Source: Gnetum montanum (lineage: Eukaryota > Streptophyta > Gnetopsida > Gnetales > Gnetaceae). Taken from it: a stretch of 64,000 bases of DNA. A model generated the notes under the pieces. It saw only the letters and a program-made list of their open reading frames with translations. It did not search any database and had not been told where the DNA came from. Made by a program: the position numbers and the translations under genes. Below, piece by piece: positions 1 through 11,374 of this stretch. The stretch covers positions 130,139 to 194,138 of the forward strand of contig MNCI01024201.1 in the NCBI GenBank assembly GCA_015680685.1, written 5' to 3'. Every line of letters begins with the position of its first letter. Positions within the stretch are counted from its first letter, which is position 1.

Positions 1-690
1 TATCTCTTGTTCATAACTCTTGAGGGTAAACCATAGACTAAGTTATAAGTTGACATTCCAATAGCCTTCTTAAATCTAATATGACCTATCCATAATGTAG
101 GTTGCAAGTAATTGGTCCAATTTCCTGGATTCCCATCCACTGACTTTTTAATGTAGGAAATAAGCTTTTTATTTGTAGATTTAGCTAAGCCATTTCCTTG
201 AGGATAATAATTTGAAGAAGAAAATAGAAAAATGGATTTTTCCAATGCCCATGTTATAAAATTTTTTAAATTGAAAAGCAAGTCCATTATCAGATACCAA
301 TGCTTTAGGTAGACCAAAACGACTTAGAATCTAATCTTCCAAGAACTTAATCACATTTGATGTTGAACCTTTTCTTAGAGCTTTTGCTTTAGACCATTTA
401 GTAAAGTAATTAGTAGATATGAAAATAAACTTATGTTCAGCTCTCGAAGGAGTAATTGTGCCAATAAAATCTACTCCCCATTGCTAAAATGATATATCCA
501 CAATTACCAGTTTTAAGGGAGCTCTAGCCTTTTTAATTTTTTTTCCATGAATTTGACATTTGTAACATCTTTGAATCCTTGAAGCAATATCTTGGTACAT
601 ACTAGGCCAATAAAAATCATAGCGAAGTATATGTTGCATGGTAGACTTAGGAGACTCATAAAATAAATTAGAATGATCATGGAATTGTTC
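1..690 (-). pseudogene. Ty3/gypsy integrase fragment (element Z)
   Basis: Minus-strand translation gives an integrase zinc-binding region with YDFYWPSMYQDIASRIQRCY at about 640-560, then the core with WGVDFIGTI (first catalytic Asp), ISTNYFTKW, LVSDNG (second Asp) and YYPQGNGLAKSTNKK. The last motif normally reads NGQAE or NGLAE, so the catalytic Glu is Lys here. One in-frame stop precedes ILSRFGLPKA. The copy is therefore dead. It is cut at its N-terminal side by the LTR that begins at 696 and runs off the left edge. Only integrase is visible, so the lineage is undetermined. It is the oldest layer at this end, because element X is inserted into it. Confidence 0.88.
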
Positions 691-695
691 TAAGA

Positions 696-2213
696 TGAAA
701 CACCATAAAAATTTGCATGTTATAGCCAATTTTTATCATGTAGCTTTCACCCTATGAAACTTGAGGAAAAACTTCATTGTAAATATGAAGACTATAACCC
801 ATAGTGGGTAATTTCACATACTTTATACTTTTGGGGCTAAAAAATGCCTCATAAGTGGTCCAAGCCTTATTCCCCAAGTGAAAAAAATCATCTAGTGCCT
901 ATATGTGGGCTTGGGGAGGTCAAAAATGGCTTTCAAAATGTCAAAAAGGTAATTTGATGGGTTTTATAAGGGGTATACACTTTTCTACGCTGGAAACACA
1001 TGTAAGGGGAAAAATCTCACCTACCCCCAATGTGGAAGGATGTGGGTTTTGAAAACTCTCTATTTAGCATGGAGACTACCTACACTGGAAACCTTCCCCC
1101 CTCAATATGGAAGTTTCCTCCAGCATGGAGTCTTCACCCCCAACATTGAAAATTACATCACCTAGCATGGAAGCCATAATAGCTAGATTTCAACACTTCA
1201 ACATTGACTAGCCACTTCAACAAGCATGTGGAGAGCTCAACATGGAAGATTCATCTCCAATGTGAAAGGTGTGCCCTGGTTACTATTTATAGTAAACAAA
1301 ATGGCCATGGAGGAAAGCACTTACTATGTATAGTAACCCCCCAAATTTAGGCATCCATCTCACCTGAACTTGATAGCCATTTTGTAGCCAGATCACAGTC
1401 ATTTTGTAGCCTCATTCATCGCCCAAAACCTATAAAAACTAGCCTCAAACACCATTTATAGATTCAACAATTCTCTCAAGGTTCCACATTTTTTTTGGCA
1501 ATTTGAGACTATTGGCATACACACACTTTTGCATAAAATTTTTTTCATAGTTCTACACTTGGGCATTCTTAAGCACTCAAGAATTTTTACAAGTTTCCAC
1601 ACTTGTATTCTCTTTAACCCAGTGTAGATAACTTGTGACCTTATGGCCTTGTAACCACCTTTGGGATTTGTGAATTTTCAAGCTCCACATTGCACTCACG
1701 GGATTTCCAACTCCTAGCATAGAGCATTTGGGCATATTAGATTTTTCATACTTCTCAACCTCCACCATAGCCAATATTGTGGATCTAAGGTTGCAGTTGA
1801 GGAAAGTTCGAAAGCATCAGGAGTGGCTTAGCACTCAAATCATGGAGTGGATTGCATAGGCTTCAATGGGCTTTGAACTTCTACACTAATGAACCCCACC
1901 TTGGTTGCTCATTTAGGCACCATTTGTACGCATTTCTCTAACTTATTCTTTATTTTTTCTCAATAAAGTTTTAACTTTTGGGTTTTGTGTACAAAATACA
2001 TTTGTTTGTTATCTATGCATTAGTTAGATCTACCATTAGTTTTGCATTTCTTTCACCATGCTTTGCATTCCATAAGTCCCTGGTTGATTTTTCGGATCGG
2101 CCAAGGTGCCCTGAATCCCATTTTTTTATGGAGGCCTTGGGGATTCATGGGTTGAGAAACTAATGCACTAAGGATCCTTGGCTTTCCAGCAACCAAGGTT
2201 TTCAATTGTAACA
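696..2213 (+). repeat. 5' LTR of element X
   Basis: It begins TGAAACACCATAAAAATTTG and ends GTAACA, seven bases before the primer-binding site at 2221. The first 1.25 kb aligns with 49257-50474, including the TATA region, CATGGAAG-rich stretches at 1050-1260 and the segment ending GGCACCATTTGTAC near 1930. The last 270 bp have no recognisable partner in the 3' copy. The start sequence is shared with the LTRs of elements A and C. Confidence 0.85.
1431..1438 (+). promoter_or_regulatory. LTR TATA box, element X 5' copy
   Basis: TATAAAAA lies in the LTR and is repeated at the same relative place in the 3' LTR (50019-50026). It is the likely core promoter of the genomic RNA. Confidence 0.6.
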
Positions 2214-2220
2214 ATTGCTC

Positions 2221-2240
2221 TGGGCACTAGAAGGAGGGCC
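2221..2240 (+). other. Primer-binding site, element X
   Basis: TGGGCACTAGAAGGAGGGCC follows the LTR after seven bases. It matches the sites of elements A (25343) and E (7435), which share CTAGAAGGAGGGCC. I cannot name the priming tRNA with certainty. Confidence 0.7.
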
Positions 2241-2261
2241 TTCATCCAAATTCTATGACTA

Positions 2262-3430
2262 GATCTATTCTTCTCCATTGCCAACATTGCCATTAGCAAG
2301 CTTTTCCTTGATTTTTGCAGCCAAAACCTTTGAATATGCCTCCCAATCAACACTACAGTTCATCCCCCTCTACTCCCAAAACCCAACATGGAAGTGGCAA
2401 ATGTTTGGGCTTTGAAATTTTTATAGCAATTGCTGTGAATTTCTAAATCCAACATTGATTTTTACTGCATTTTCTTATCTCCCTTGGCAGCCAAAATTCC
2501 CTTGTAGAAAAAACCTCAATGTGAAGTTGCATGTGGTTTGGATAATAAAATTTCATATCATCTGTTGTAAACTTTTCAGCCAATTTCTCCAGTTTCTAAA
2601 GTGGGTGGTTCAACCTTTACAGAAGCCATCCGACTTCTGGAAGTTGGCTTTCCCCCATCTTTCCAAGCTAAGAAAGTTGGTAGCCTGCTAAGACCAATTT
2701 TAGTGGAGAAATACCAACTTTTTACTTTGGTTTCTTTAACCTTTTTCCCTTGTCAACGTTAAGTTAGGACGTGTGAGATTTCCATTATCTCAACCCCCCC
2801 TCCTTCCCCCTTGCCATACCCAGTGTAGAAGTAGTAGGGAAGCCCAACATGGAAGAGGTTTAACACCAACTTTCCCTATAGTCAACATTGCAAATTAAAA
2901 GCCCTTTTCCATATTTTTGTAGCCAAAACATATAAAAGATCAATGCTTCCCCTTCCCCGTTATGACCAAACCTACAATGTGGAAGTTGCAGGTAGTTGGG
3001 TGGTGGCTTTTCATAGTAGTTGTGAATTTCTCAACCCCAAAGCCAACGTTGGAACCTTTCCCCTTTTTCTTTTGTTGCAAATTTCAAATTTTTTAAGCTT
3101 TTAAAATTGGTGGTGCAACCCTTCTAGGAATTACCAAACTTTCAAAAGCTAGCTTCCATCCGCCCTACACGCCCCACACCCCCCCACCCAATTTTCTAAG
3201 CTAAGAAAATTGGCAGCCTATCAAAACTAAGTTTTAGTGGAAAAACCCAACTTTTCACTTTGATTTTTAGCCTTCTCATCATCAACATTGGAATAGGAGT
3301 GAGATTTCCATTATCTCATCCCTTTTTCTTTTCCCCCCTATCATACTCAATGTAGAAGTAATTGGGATGCCAACTTGGGTAGGGCTTAATACAAACATTT
3401 TCAACTTTTCATTTTTGGTAAAGTGTTAAA
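2262..3430 (+). repeat. Direct duplication of about 0.6 kb in the X leader
   Basis: Two divergent copies stand head to tail, about 2262-2868 and 2869-3430. Matching landmarks are CAACATTG followed by TTTTTGYAGCCAAAAC (2283/2884), CATGGAAGT or TGTGGAAGT (2388/2980), AGCTAAGAAAGTTGGTAGCCT against AGCTAAGAAAATTGGCAGCCT (2667/3201), and GTGAGATTTCCATTATCTCA (2771/3301). Offsets between copies are about 500-600 bp, so internal indels exist. No coding potential was seen. Confidence 0.75.
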
Positions 3431-3579
3431 CCCCTCCTACCCCCACTTACTAATTTTGTTAAGTACTTTTTTTTCAGTCATTTTTGTTTCATTTAAATGT
3501 TTTTCAATTCCATTTTCTATAATTTACTTTTATTTTGTCATTTATAGTCTTGTTTTAAGCCATTCTCAAAATCATAGCC

Positions 3580-5828
3580 ATGTCTTTCCAGCAATCTACC
3601 AAGTTGCCCCTCACCTTCACTGGCAAAGGTCCTAACCAACAAGCCATGAGGGTATATGCCCCCAAATACCCTGCTATTATCAAATGTAGGCAATCTTTGA
3701 AGGTTAGAGGGAAAATTCCTAATTTTGTAGTCATAAATGAAGACTGATATAACTTCATTTATGCCAAAATACAAGTTGGCATGATAATTCCATGTTTGAA
3801 AGCAAAAGCCAAAAGGGAGTTTGAAATTGTACACTATAATGGTAAGGAGTACATCCCTTCTCCCTATGACCAAATACCTCTATTTGATATCTATGTAGGT
3901 ATACTAGCCGAATTGATTAAGATGGAGAAAGAGGATGAAAAACATAGCTCTAAGGAATAACAAGAGAAGGAGGATGAATTTAGGATGGAAACTGAGCCAG
4001 AAAACTTCCTAGGAGGACTATTCCAACAAACATCTACCAAGGTCATAGCACCTTCCTCTAACACTTTTGTTTTTTTCCATGGGCATGGTGCCACCATCTT
4101 CCACTCCTTCCTATCCTACTACAGTTGACCCCACACAAGTCATAGCCACCCATCAAACTCAATTGATGCCACAAACTATGACTCATAACCCATCCATGTC
4201 ATTTGCCACATGGCCTTGATCTGTGTAGCCATCAATGGCGGTTTTTACCACCTCAAATCCATTAACTACTTATGTGGGACCCACCATGGGACCCCAAGCA
4301 ACTCAAGGATCATACACCTGATTTTTCCCATTTGTGCCTCAAGTACTAGCATAAACATCCTTTTCTTTATTTGGCCCACAAGCCACAACCATAACACAAC
4401 CTCTTCCTTTTGTCATGCAACCCATAACAAGATCACAAGCCTCACAATCAACACCATAGCCTTATGTACAAATCCCTCAACTAATAAGGCCACCACAAGG
4501 TCTAGATCAAGCTTTCCAGATCATCCAATACCTAACAAAGGAGATGAAGAGGCTTAAAGCCTTTACCTCACAAGCTATCAAGATTATGGACTTCTACTAG
4601 GATGATCCCATAAGTCCTATAGTCCCACCCTTGAGTGTCCCTATTTCCCAATTTAGCAAATATAATGGAGAAGGTGATCCTAATGTTCATCTTATCACCT
4701 TTCAATCTAAATGTTTACTCTTGTAGCCATGGCCTCATATCATCATGAGGATTTTCCCTATGTCTTTGACTAGGAAAGTACTTTATTGGTATCACACAGT
4801 ACCTAAGGGATCCATATCCTCTTTATAGTACTTTGTTACCTAGTTTATAAATCACTTCAAGTATAAATTGAAGCCCAACACCACACTTGACCAACTTATG
4901 AAGGTTAAGTAGGGGTCTTTAGAACCTGTACAAAAGTTCATCCAGCAATGGAATGGACTACTAAATGAAATACCAAAGCATATAGTTAAAGCCCACTTAT
5001 TAGCCATATTTAAGGAAGTAATGAATGACTTTATCAAGGCCAAGCTCTACTATCTTGATCTGTAGTCCCTTAGTTAAGCATTCTTGCAAATTAAAAATAT
5101 AGAGGATGTTGTGGAGGCCAATCATGATCTAGCCTACATAGCATATAAAAATCAACATACATGGAGAGAAAAAGAGAGAAAAAAAAACAAAACTATATGA
5201 CCATAGCAACTACAACCAAAGGAACAAAGATCACAAACTAGGGGCCAAACGCCAACCCACCCAAGGCCTTCACTAATGACCACAATAAACAACCATCAAC
5301 CTCTGGGGTTACTGCATTAATAACAACTAGACCCAACTTCAAAAGGAAGGAAAGGTCTAAATACACTACCTTACCTTTAAAACCATTTGAGTTGTTGGAC
5401 CAACTCTTGAAAAGTGGATGTGTTCAATACAAACATATGTCTGAAGGTTCCCAAAATAAGCATGATAGACTCTGTGAAATAGCCAAAGATCCCACTAGAG
5501 TAACAAAAGAAGACCCTTAACTGCCCAAGTACTTCAAGTTAGACCTCTTTTTCCACTATCACCAACTACTAGGTCATGACACAGACTTCTACCTCATGTT
5601 AAAGGTTGACCTATAAAGGATGATAGATAGGGGGGAGCTAGTCCTAGATGCTTCCAATCTAGTTCGGCCACAAAACCAGTCAATGCAAATCTACAAAGAC
5701 CCATTGAATGCTAAGGAAATCCCTTATGTTATTTCAACATTCAACAATGATGATGATCAGAGACCTATAAGAGAATCATTCATGATTCAAGTACCCCTCT
5801 ATGGTGAAAGGACTTCTACAGCCTCCCA
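3580..5828 (+). pseudogene. gag: gag of element X, degenerate
   Basis: The frame opening MSFQQSTKLPLTFTGKG at 3580 runs into stops but aligns with the gag of element A: YNFIYAKIQVG here against YNFLCVKLQVG there, then FEIVHYNGKE against FEIIH-NKKE. The Retrotrans_gag-like core follows at about 4590-5160, with DFYQDDP-like, FSKYNGEGDPN-like and AHLLAIFKEVMNDFIKAK segments. The product would be the structural capsid polyprotein that packages element RNA. Many stops are present, for example TAG where A has Gln or Trp codons. The C-terminal part (5620-5828) keeps about 70 open codons and is then cut by element E's LTR. Assignment rests on alignment with A's better copy. Confidence 0.8.
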
Positions 5829-7427
5829 TAAAACACCCCAAAAATTCAAAGGCATGCTTGCTTCACCAGGCCTTTCAATTCGCACAGCGCTACGGTAGTT
5901 CTTCAAGAGGAGAACGCTTTGAATTCAGGATGGCTAGTTCGACAAATTTTCTACTTTAGGTGTAAACAGGCTCTACGGATCATCCTGCCTGTCCACCTAA
6001 GTAGTTTACCCAGCCAACGGCCTACTCAGAAGCAATGCGTGGAGTTGTCAGGAGCACCTGAAATCCGCGAAACAGTTCGACAAGTTTTCTAAGTCACGAA
6101 GTCTACTACGCTACGCTACGCCTCGCTATGTAGCATAGCAAGCTTCAGAAAATGATTGCAGAATGAAGTGTTGTGCTATGTTATGCTACACAGCATAGCA
6201 AAAGCCAGACAGTTGGTTCCCTCGCCTGACTTTGAGTCCTTCAGCAATGTCTCTTTCCATCAGAAAGCGACGGACCATGTCTACTGCTATGCTACGACGA
6301 GCTACATGGCGTAGCGAGGCGTAGCAATTCTATGGAAGAGACAGAAGGCAATTCAAAGGGTAGGATTAGAAAATTTGCAGGTTTCGCATTACGAAAGGCA
6401 AAGTTTTCATATTGGAAAATTCTTTACGACTAAGGCCAGTCACTACGCTACGTAGCATAGCATAGCGTAGCAAGTATGTAGCCCACATATAGCAGAACGC
6501 ATGACAAGATGATATGCTATGCCAAACATGCTACACTACGAAGCACAGCAAAGCATGACGGGTGTTTGTGAGACATCAATGCACTTCACCTAATTGAATT
6601 GTTGGCACACATCTCCAGACGCTGACAATGCAATTACGGCATGTTAGGATCACAATTACGGCATGGTAGGCTTGTATTACAACAGTCATGCAGGTCCAAT
6701 GGTCATGCAGGCACATGCAGCACAGACAAGTCAATGTGGCCCTAAGGCACATGGTGTCCAAATCGCCCCTTTCGTGTGCCCTTAGCCCTATAAATACCCC
6801 AATGAGTAACGATCGAAGGGTTGGTCCCAGATGTTCTTTGGCAAACAAGCAAGTTAGCATTGTAACCTTGAGCATTGTAAGCTTTTTGTTTGACACAGCA
6901 AACAATTAGCATTCTCAACTGGCATTTTGTTCTACCCCCTTTCTACCACCTTGGTAGAATTTTTGCATTGTCAGCTCCTAAATCCATGCCCAAGCACACA
7001 ACCATCTTGCTCTACATGTCTTAGTTACTCTCGGGATCTCTACACTCCTCAATGCTGTGCAACCAACTGTATCCATCTTGATAGAGAAAACTTGTAGCTT
7101 CGGAGCGGTGCATTTTTCTAACTACATTTTACTTTGTTTCCTACTTATTACTGCATTTTACCTTGTTTCCTGCTTATTACTGCATTTTACACTATTTTCT
7201 ATCTCCTTCGCATTTAAGCATTACTTCGCGCTATCATTTTCGATTTCAAGCCACACGTTGCAAAAGGCTATATAGATGCTGACTAAGTCCCTATCTAATC
7301 GACCAAACCATTTAGGGTACCCTGTATCCATTCCATCCAGCACGGCCCTCCCGTGGATATGGGGTTAAGACTGTTCGTGACTGCCGGCCCCTCAGTGTTT
7401 TCAGCCATCGATGTTTTTGGTCGCTAT
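5829..7427 (+). repeat. LTR of element E
   Basis: The start is taken at TAAAACACCCC, which resembles TGAAACACC of related LTRs with G changed to A, and the end is about seven bases before the primer site. The 3' part (7260-7427) aligns with the LTR ends of A and C through ATCWAATCRAC, the AGCAYGGCCCTC segment and GTTAAGAC. The U3 (6090-6560) is dense with CTACGC/GCGTAG words arranged as dyads. The exact 5' edge is uncertain by tens of bases. Confidence 0.7.
6789..6796 (+). promoter_or_regulatory. LTR TATA box, element E
   Basis: TATAAATA sits in CCTTAGCCCTATAAATACCC, nearly identical to the A LTRs (24659 and 42052). The conserved surroundings mark the core promoter. Confidence 0.7.
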
Positions 7428-7434
7428 AGTTTTC

Positions 7435-7453
7435 TAGTGCTAGAAGGAGGGCC
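7435..7453 (+). other. Primer-binding site, element E
   Basis: TAGTGCTAGAAGGAGGGCC follows the LTR end. It equals A's site (TGGTGCTAGAAGGAGGGCC) except at the second base, consistent with G to A decay. Confidence 0.72.
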
Positions 7454-7475
7454 TTTAGTGCCCTTTCCACATGTC

Positions 7476-7800
7476 ACGGTAGTCCTGTAAGCCTTCTGCA
7501 CCCTGATACGCATTAGCGTAAACTTGACACCCGTCTATGGTTGTTTACGCATTGTGCGATGCAGATCAGTCACTTTGACGGTTCCTCGGGAACCCTACAA
7601 GACGCAAAGCCTTTGATCGCCAGTTAACTTGCCTGTCTTACGGTAGTCTTGCACGTGCTCTGTACCCTATCGCGCACTAGCATAAACATGACACCCTTTT
7701 GCAGTTTTTTACGCTTTGTGTGGTACAGATCGGTCACCTCGACGATTCCTTGGGAACCTGGCAAGACGTAAAACCTTTCTTTTGTTGCTTTCTGATTTCT
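7476..7800 (+). repeat. Tandem duplication of about 163 bp in the E leader
   Basis: ACGGTAGTCCTG at 7477 recurs as ACGGTAGTCTTG at 7640. Later landmarks repeat at the same spacing: GCATTAGCGTAAAC/GCACTAGCATAAAC, TTTACGC, GCAGATCAGTCAC/ACAGATCGGTCAC and CAAGACGCAAAGCC/CAAGACGTAAAACC. Element A's leader has one copy only. Confidence 0.8.
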
Positions 7801-7900
7801 TTGTTCTTTTTGCATAACTATGTAGCTTAACAATGGCTTTTTCGAACACTACCACTAACACCTTCAACATTGAAGTTCCCATCACGGTTCACAAAAAAAT

Positions 7901-10169
7901 GAAATAGTATTACAACCTTGTGTAACCTTATATTACGAAATCAGTTAGCAAATTTGGAAAAAACATCTAGTTGTAGGTGAAATTAGCCATTCTAGAAAGC
8001 TCTATGGTGTCTATCTAAATTCACCTAAGAAGTTCCATAAAAGCATTATTACCATAACCAAAAAATTGCAGCCAAAACTAAACCTTGGTCTAAGTTATGC
8101 ATAAATTTAGAAAAAGCAAGCATAATTTTAGAAAAAACATCTAAATTATGCAAAGCATGCATAAATTTGGAAAAAACATCTAAAGTATGCATAAATTTAG
8201 AAAAAAGCAAGCATAAGTTTAGAAAAAAAAACATCTAAATTATGCAATGCATGAATAAATTTCGAAAAAAGCATCTAAGTTATGCATAAATTTAGAAAAA
8301 GCATTATAAACTTAGAAAAAACTATGTAGCCATAGTAAAAGCTTACTAAAAATAGAAAAACCTTTTACTCTTCTTTAAAAAAATAAGCATTAGTTTACAT
8401 GTTGATAAAAGAAAAACATAAATTATACATATCAAACACTTCCATTTCCAAATGGATAATGTGCTATGACCATAATTTTGCCTTGTTCACATAGCCATAG
8501 CCAAAAAATTCATTAAAAATTCAATTGTGCTCTAATTTCAATGATTCCACCACAGAAAGAATCTTGAAATTATGAACCTTATAGCCATGACCATTATAAC
8601 TGAAAACATATAACCATATATACATAAATCATAACCAAAATTTAGCCAAAACTATAGCTGTCACCAATAACCTCTGTTTGCGTAAGGTTTGGTAAAAAAT
8701 TTGCCAAAAATTCGTTTGAGCTCCAAACCGAGTGATTCCACCATTTTCTTAAAACTTAAATGGAGCTTTACACACCCATGCTTAGAAAAGCTCAAAACCT
8801 ATGCTTGTTATTTAGGAAAAATGTATCAATTCAGACAATAATCCAAAAATGGCACAAACATCCTTATTACACATGCTTAGAAAATAATTAGTAGAAAATT
8901 CTTTTTAAGCCCAATCGGAGTGATTTTACATCCATTGGAAAGCTAAAGCTAAGACCTATACAGCCAACTAAAAAATAGCCAAAACTGTTGCTATTTGCTT
9001 AGAAAAAATTTGCAAGATTACATAAAATTACAAAAACAGCATGAGAAACCTAACTACGCAATGTTAGGAAAACATCCATCACTTCATCATTTCATGGCCA
9101 AATCAAATAAAACAATAGCATAAAATTTTAACAATATGTAATTGTTTTCTTAAGAAAAAATACACAGCATTGCTTGCTTTTCCATGCCCAAACTTTAAAA
9201 ATTTTCAAAACCTAGATTTTACATAGCCATGAAAACATAGTTATGATTGAAACCCATTAAAATTCACATCAAAATAATGGGGTAGGATTTTTTTGAAATT
9301 TAATTTTAATGAATACTTTTTCCTAGATTTGAAAAAATGTCCATAACCCCAAATTTTGAAAAAAAAAACATGAAAATAGCAAACTAGATTTTAAAAATCA
9401 AATCTATTAAGGAAAAAACAATGACAAAACCATGGATCCATGTGGAAATGACCAAAATAAGAGGTGGAATATCAATGGAATTTTGATTTACTCCCTCTAT
9501 CAAAGTAGATCTAAGAAAAATGGGCCCACATGGCAAGAAAAATACAAGAAAACCATAGAAAATAGCTACAAACAAAAACAAAAAGAGGTAGAACTATCTA
9601 CCTTGGAATGGTGACAAACAAGGCCTGAATGGAGATAGGACTAGGAACAACTAATAGCTCCCTAGAATGGCCATTTATCTTCTAGGTTATAGGATTTCTA
9701 CTCTTTTCCCCTTGCTGCATAGGTCCCATGGCAAACTCAATGTTGGGGATGATGTAAATCAAGAGAAATAGGTGTTCTACGTTGGCTATAGGGCAGATGG
9801 GAGGCTTCCATGCTGAAGATTGGTATTCTCTACCATAAGAATCTCTGCTAGAGCTCTTGTCCAATATGCTAGTGATGTAGGATGACAATGTTGATGAAAA
9901 CATGTGAGATTTCACAATAAAATCACATCTAAAACCTAAACAAACACGTTGAAACCCAAGCTGTAAATTTAGTTCACCATAACTCCAAGTGCACTAAAGT
10001 GCAAGTGGGGGGGAGTCTAGTTCACATTGATTTTGTGAGGGAAATAACTTCACTTTTCAAAATTTTAAATTTTTGGATCTTCAGGCCCACCCTACACCTT
10101 TTCTCTTGACTAAAAATTGCATCAATATTGAGAATTTTTCCAATTTTGACACTTAGAACCATATTATGA
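7901..10169. other. AT-rich unassigned stretch
   Basis: No protein domain was recognised on either strand. At 8080-8330 a minisatellite of TAGAAAAA-CATCTAAATTATGCATAAATT-like units repeats. Near 8520, 8710 and 8895 a segment of the form AAAATTC-GAGCTC-GTGATTCCACC recurs about 185-190 bp apart. A G-run GTGGGGGGGAGTCTAG near 10006 resembles a polypurine tract, but no LTR start follows it. The stretch may be X internal sequence or a remnant of another insertion. Confidence 0.45.
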
Positions 10170-11374
10170 CCTTAACTTCCATGCATCCATGCTAGGGATA
10201 CCATGCCTAGCATGGAAAAATGCCTTCCATTTCATAAAATCATTAAAATACAACTATTTTTCCCTTTTTAATAACCAAAACCTACCTTTTTCAACACCAG
10301 GTTCCCCGAAAGTGGTTGAGACATGAACAAAGCTAGATACCATGGCTTTCCACATTGGGGCAATAGTTCCTAGCATGGAAGAAGAGGGGTAACACCTATC
10401 CCTAATCCCTAGTACTCATGTTGCCCAAGTTTGATCCCAAAGTGGGCCTTGCATGACCTAGAATCCCTACGAGCATCTCTAGCAACCCCAAAACCTTACC
10501 AAATTGAGTCAAAACTAATTGAAACTTTAGGATTTTGTGTTATCATGCTAGGAGAGGCTTCATCCACACTAAGCATCTTACCCTCAGTGTGGATAGATTT
10601 GGGGGAGGCAAAGATGACCTAAATTAACTACCTAGTGACCGTTTCTTAATGCCCGATGACCCCTAGACCCTGCCAAAACCATCTAGAGCTTCTAAATGCC
10701 CCAAAAGTTGTTAAATATGGCATAAAACTACCATCCCCCTCTCATCCATGCTAGAGCCATCATGCCTAGCATAGAAGAAAGGGGGAACATTGCATGAGGC
10801 ACTTAGAAGCCTCCAAGCTGTTGAGTCACCCAGTATTGACTATCAACACTGGTAACCCTAGAGGTTGACATGCATAACTAATTGGTTGCCAATCTAGCCT
10901 AGATCTAAATTTCATGGTTGAGGGATGCCTTTTCCACCATAAGCATCCTAGTCTCAGTGTTGAAATAAGGAGAGCAAGCCAAAACCATTAAAATTTCCAT
11001 GAAATTAGACTTCTAGAAGCAACCCAACCCTTTTGGAAGTCACCTAAAATGACCAAAATTGTCTCCTCTTGTTTCTTCACACTGAGAGAGATCCTATTCA
11101 TGTTGATCCTCCCACCTTCAATGTGGATATAAGGGGGGAAGCCTAAAAATCATCTCACAACCTTCAAAATAACCAAAATTTAACCTTAAACATTGATGGC
11201 CAATATCAACAACCTTTTGGACACTCATTCATAGCCTAATTTGATCATAAAAGCTAAAAATCCCTTTCCCTAAATCTTCCATGCTAATCATGGAAGCCCC
11301 AACATGGAAAAAAAAGGGGGAGAAAGCCTAAAAATTACCTAGTAACCTTTAAAACAACCAAATTTTAACATTGG
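10170..11374. repeat. Tandem array of about 185 bp, left part (element X)
   Basis: About six divergent units repeat. Each carries CATGCTAG, a short gap, CCTAGCATGGAA, a G-run, then a pattern near GCCTAAAAAT-CCT-AACCTT-AAA-ACCAAA-TTTAAC. GCCTAAAAAT recurs at 11141 and 11326, exactly 185 bp apart. The CATGGAA-G-run landmark appears near 10374, 10588, 10768, 10960, 11120 and 11305. The last unit is cut at 11374 by element B and resumes at 43106 with the period kept. Confidence 0.8.

Larger units (their letters stand above)
5829..7900 (+). mobile_element. Truncated Tat element E: LTR, primer site, leader and first gag codons
   Basis: E interrupts X's gag. It carries an LTR, a primer site, a leader that aligns with A's leader, and an ATG at 7832 followed by about 20 codons. 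Homology then stops near 7900. No partner LTR or polyprotein is visible, so this is a 5' fragment of an insertion. The LTR keeps many CpG dinucleotides, unlike X and B, which suggests a younger insertion. Confidence 0.72.

Noticed and set aside
6090-6560. Spaced short repeats as a possible CRISPR array
   Set aside because: Units are dyads of variable spacing inside a plant LTR, with no constant repeat-spacer pattern and no cas genes.
6688-6909. Overlapping frames on both strands in the LTR of E (6576-6909)
   Set aside because: They lie across the TATA region of an LTR and no family member supports a protein there.
9997-10020. GTGGGGGGGAGTCTAG as a polypurine tract of another element
   Set aside because: It resembles an Athila tract, but no LTR start (TG plus a matching copy elsewhere) follows, so it is mentioned only as part of the unassigned block.
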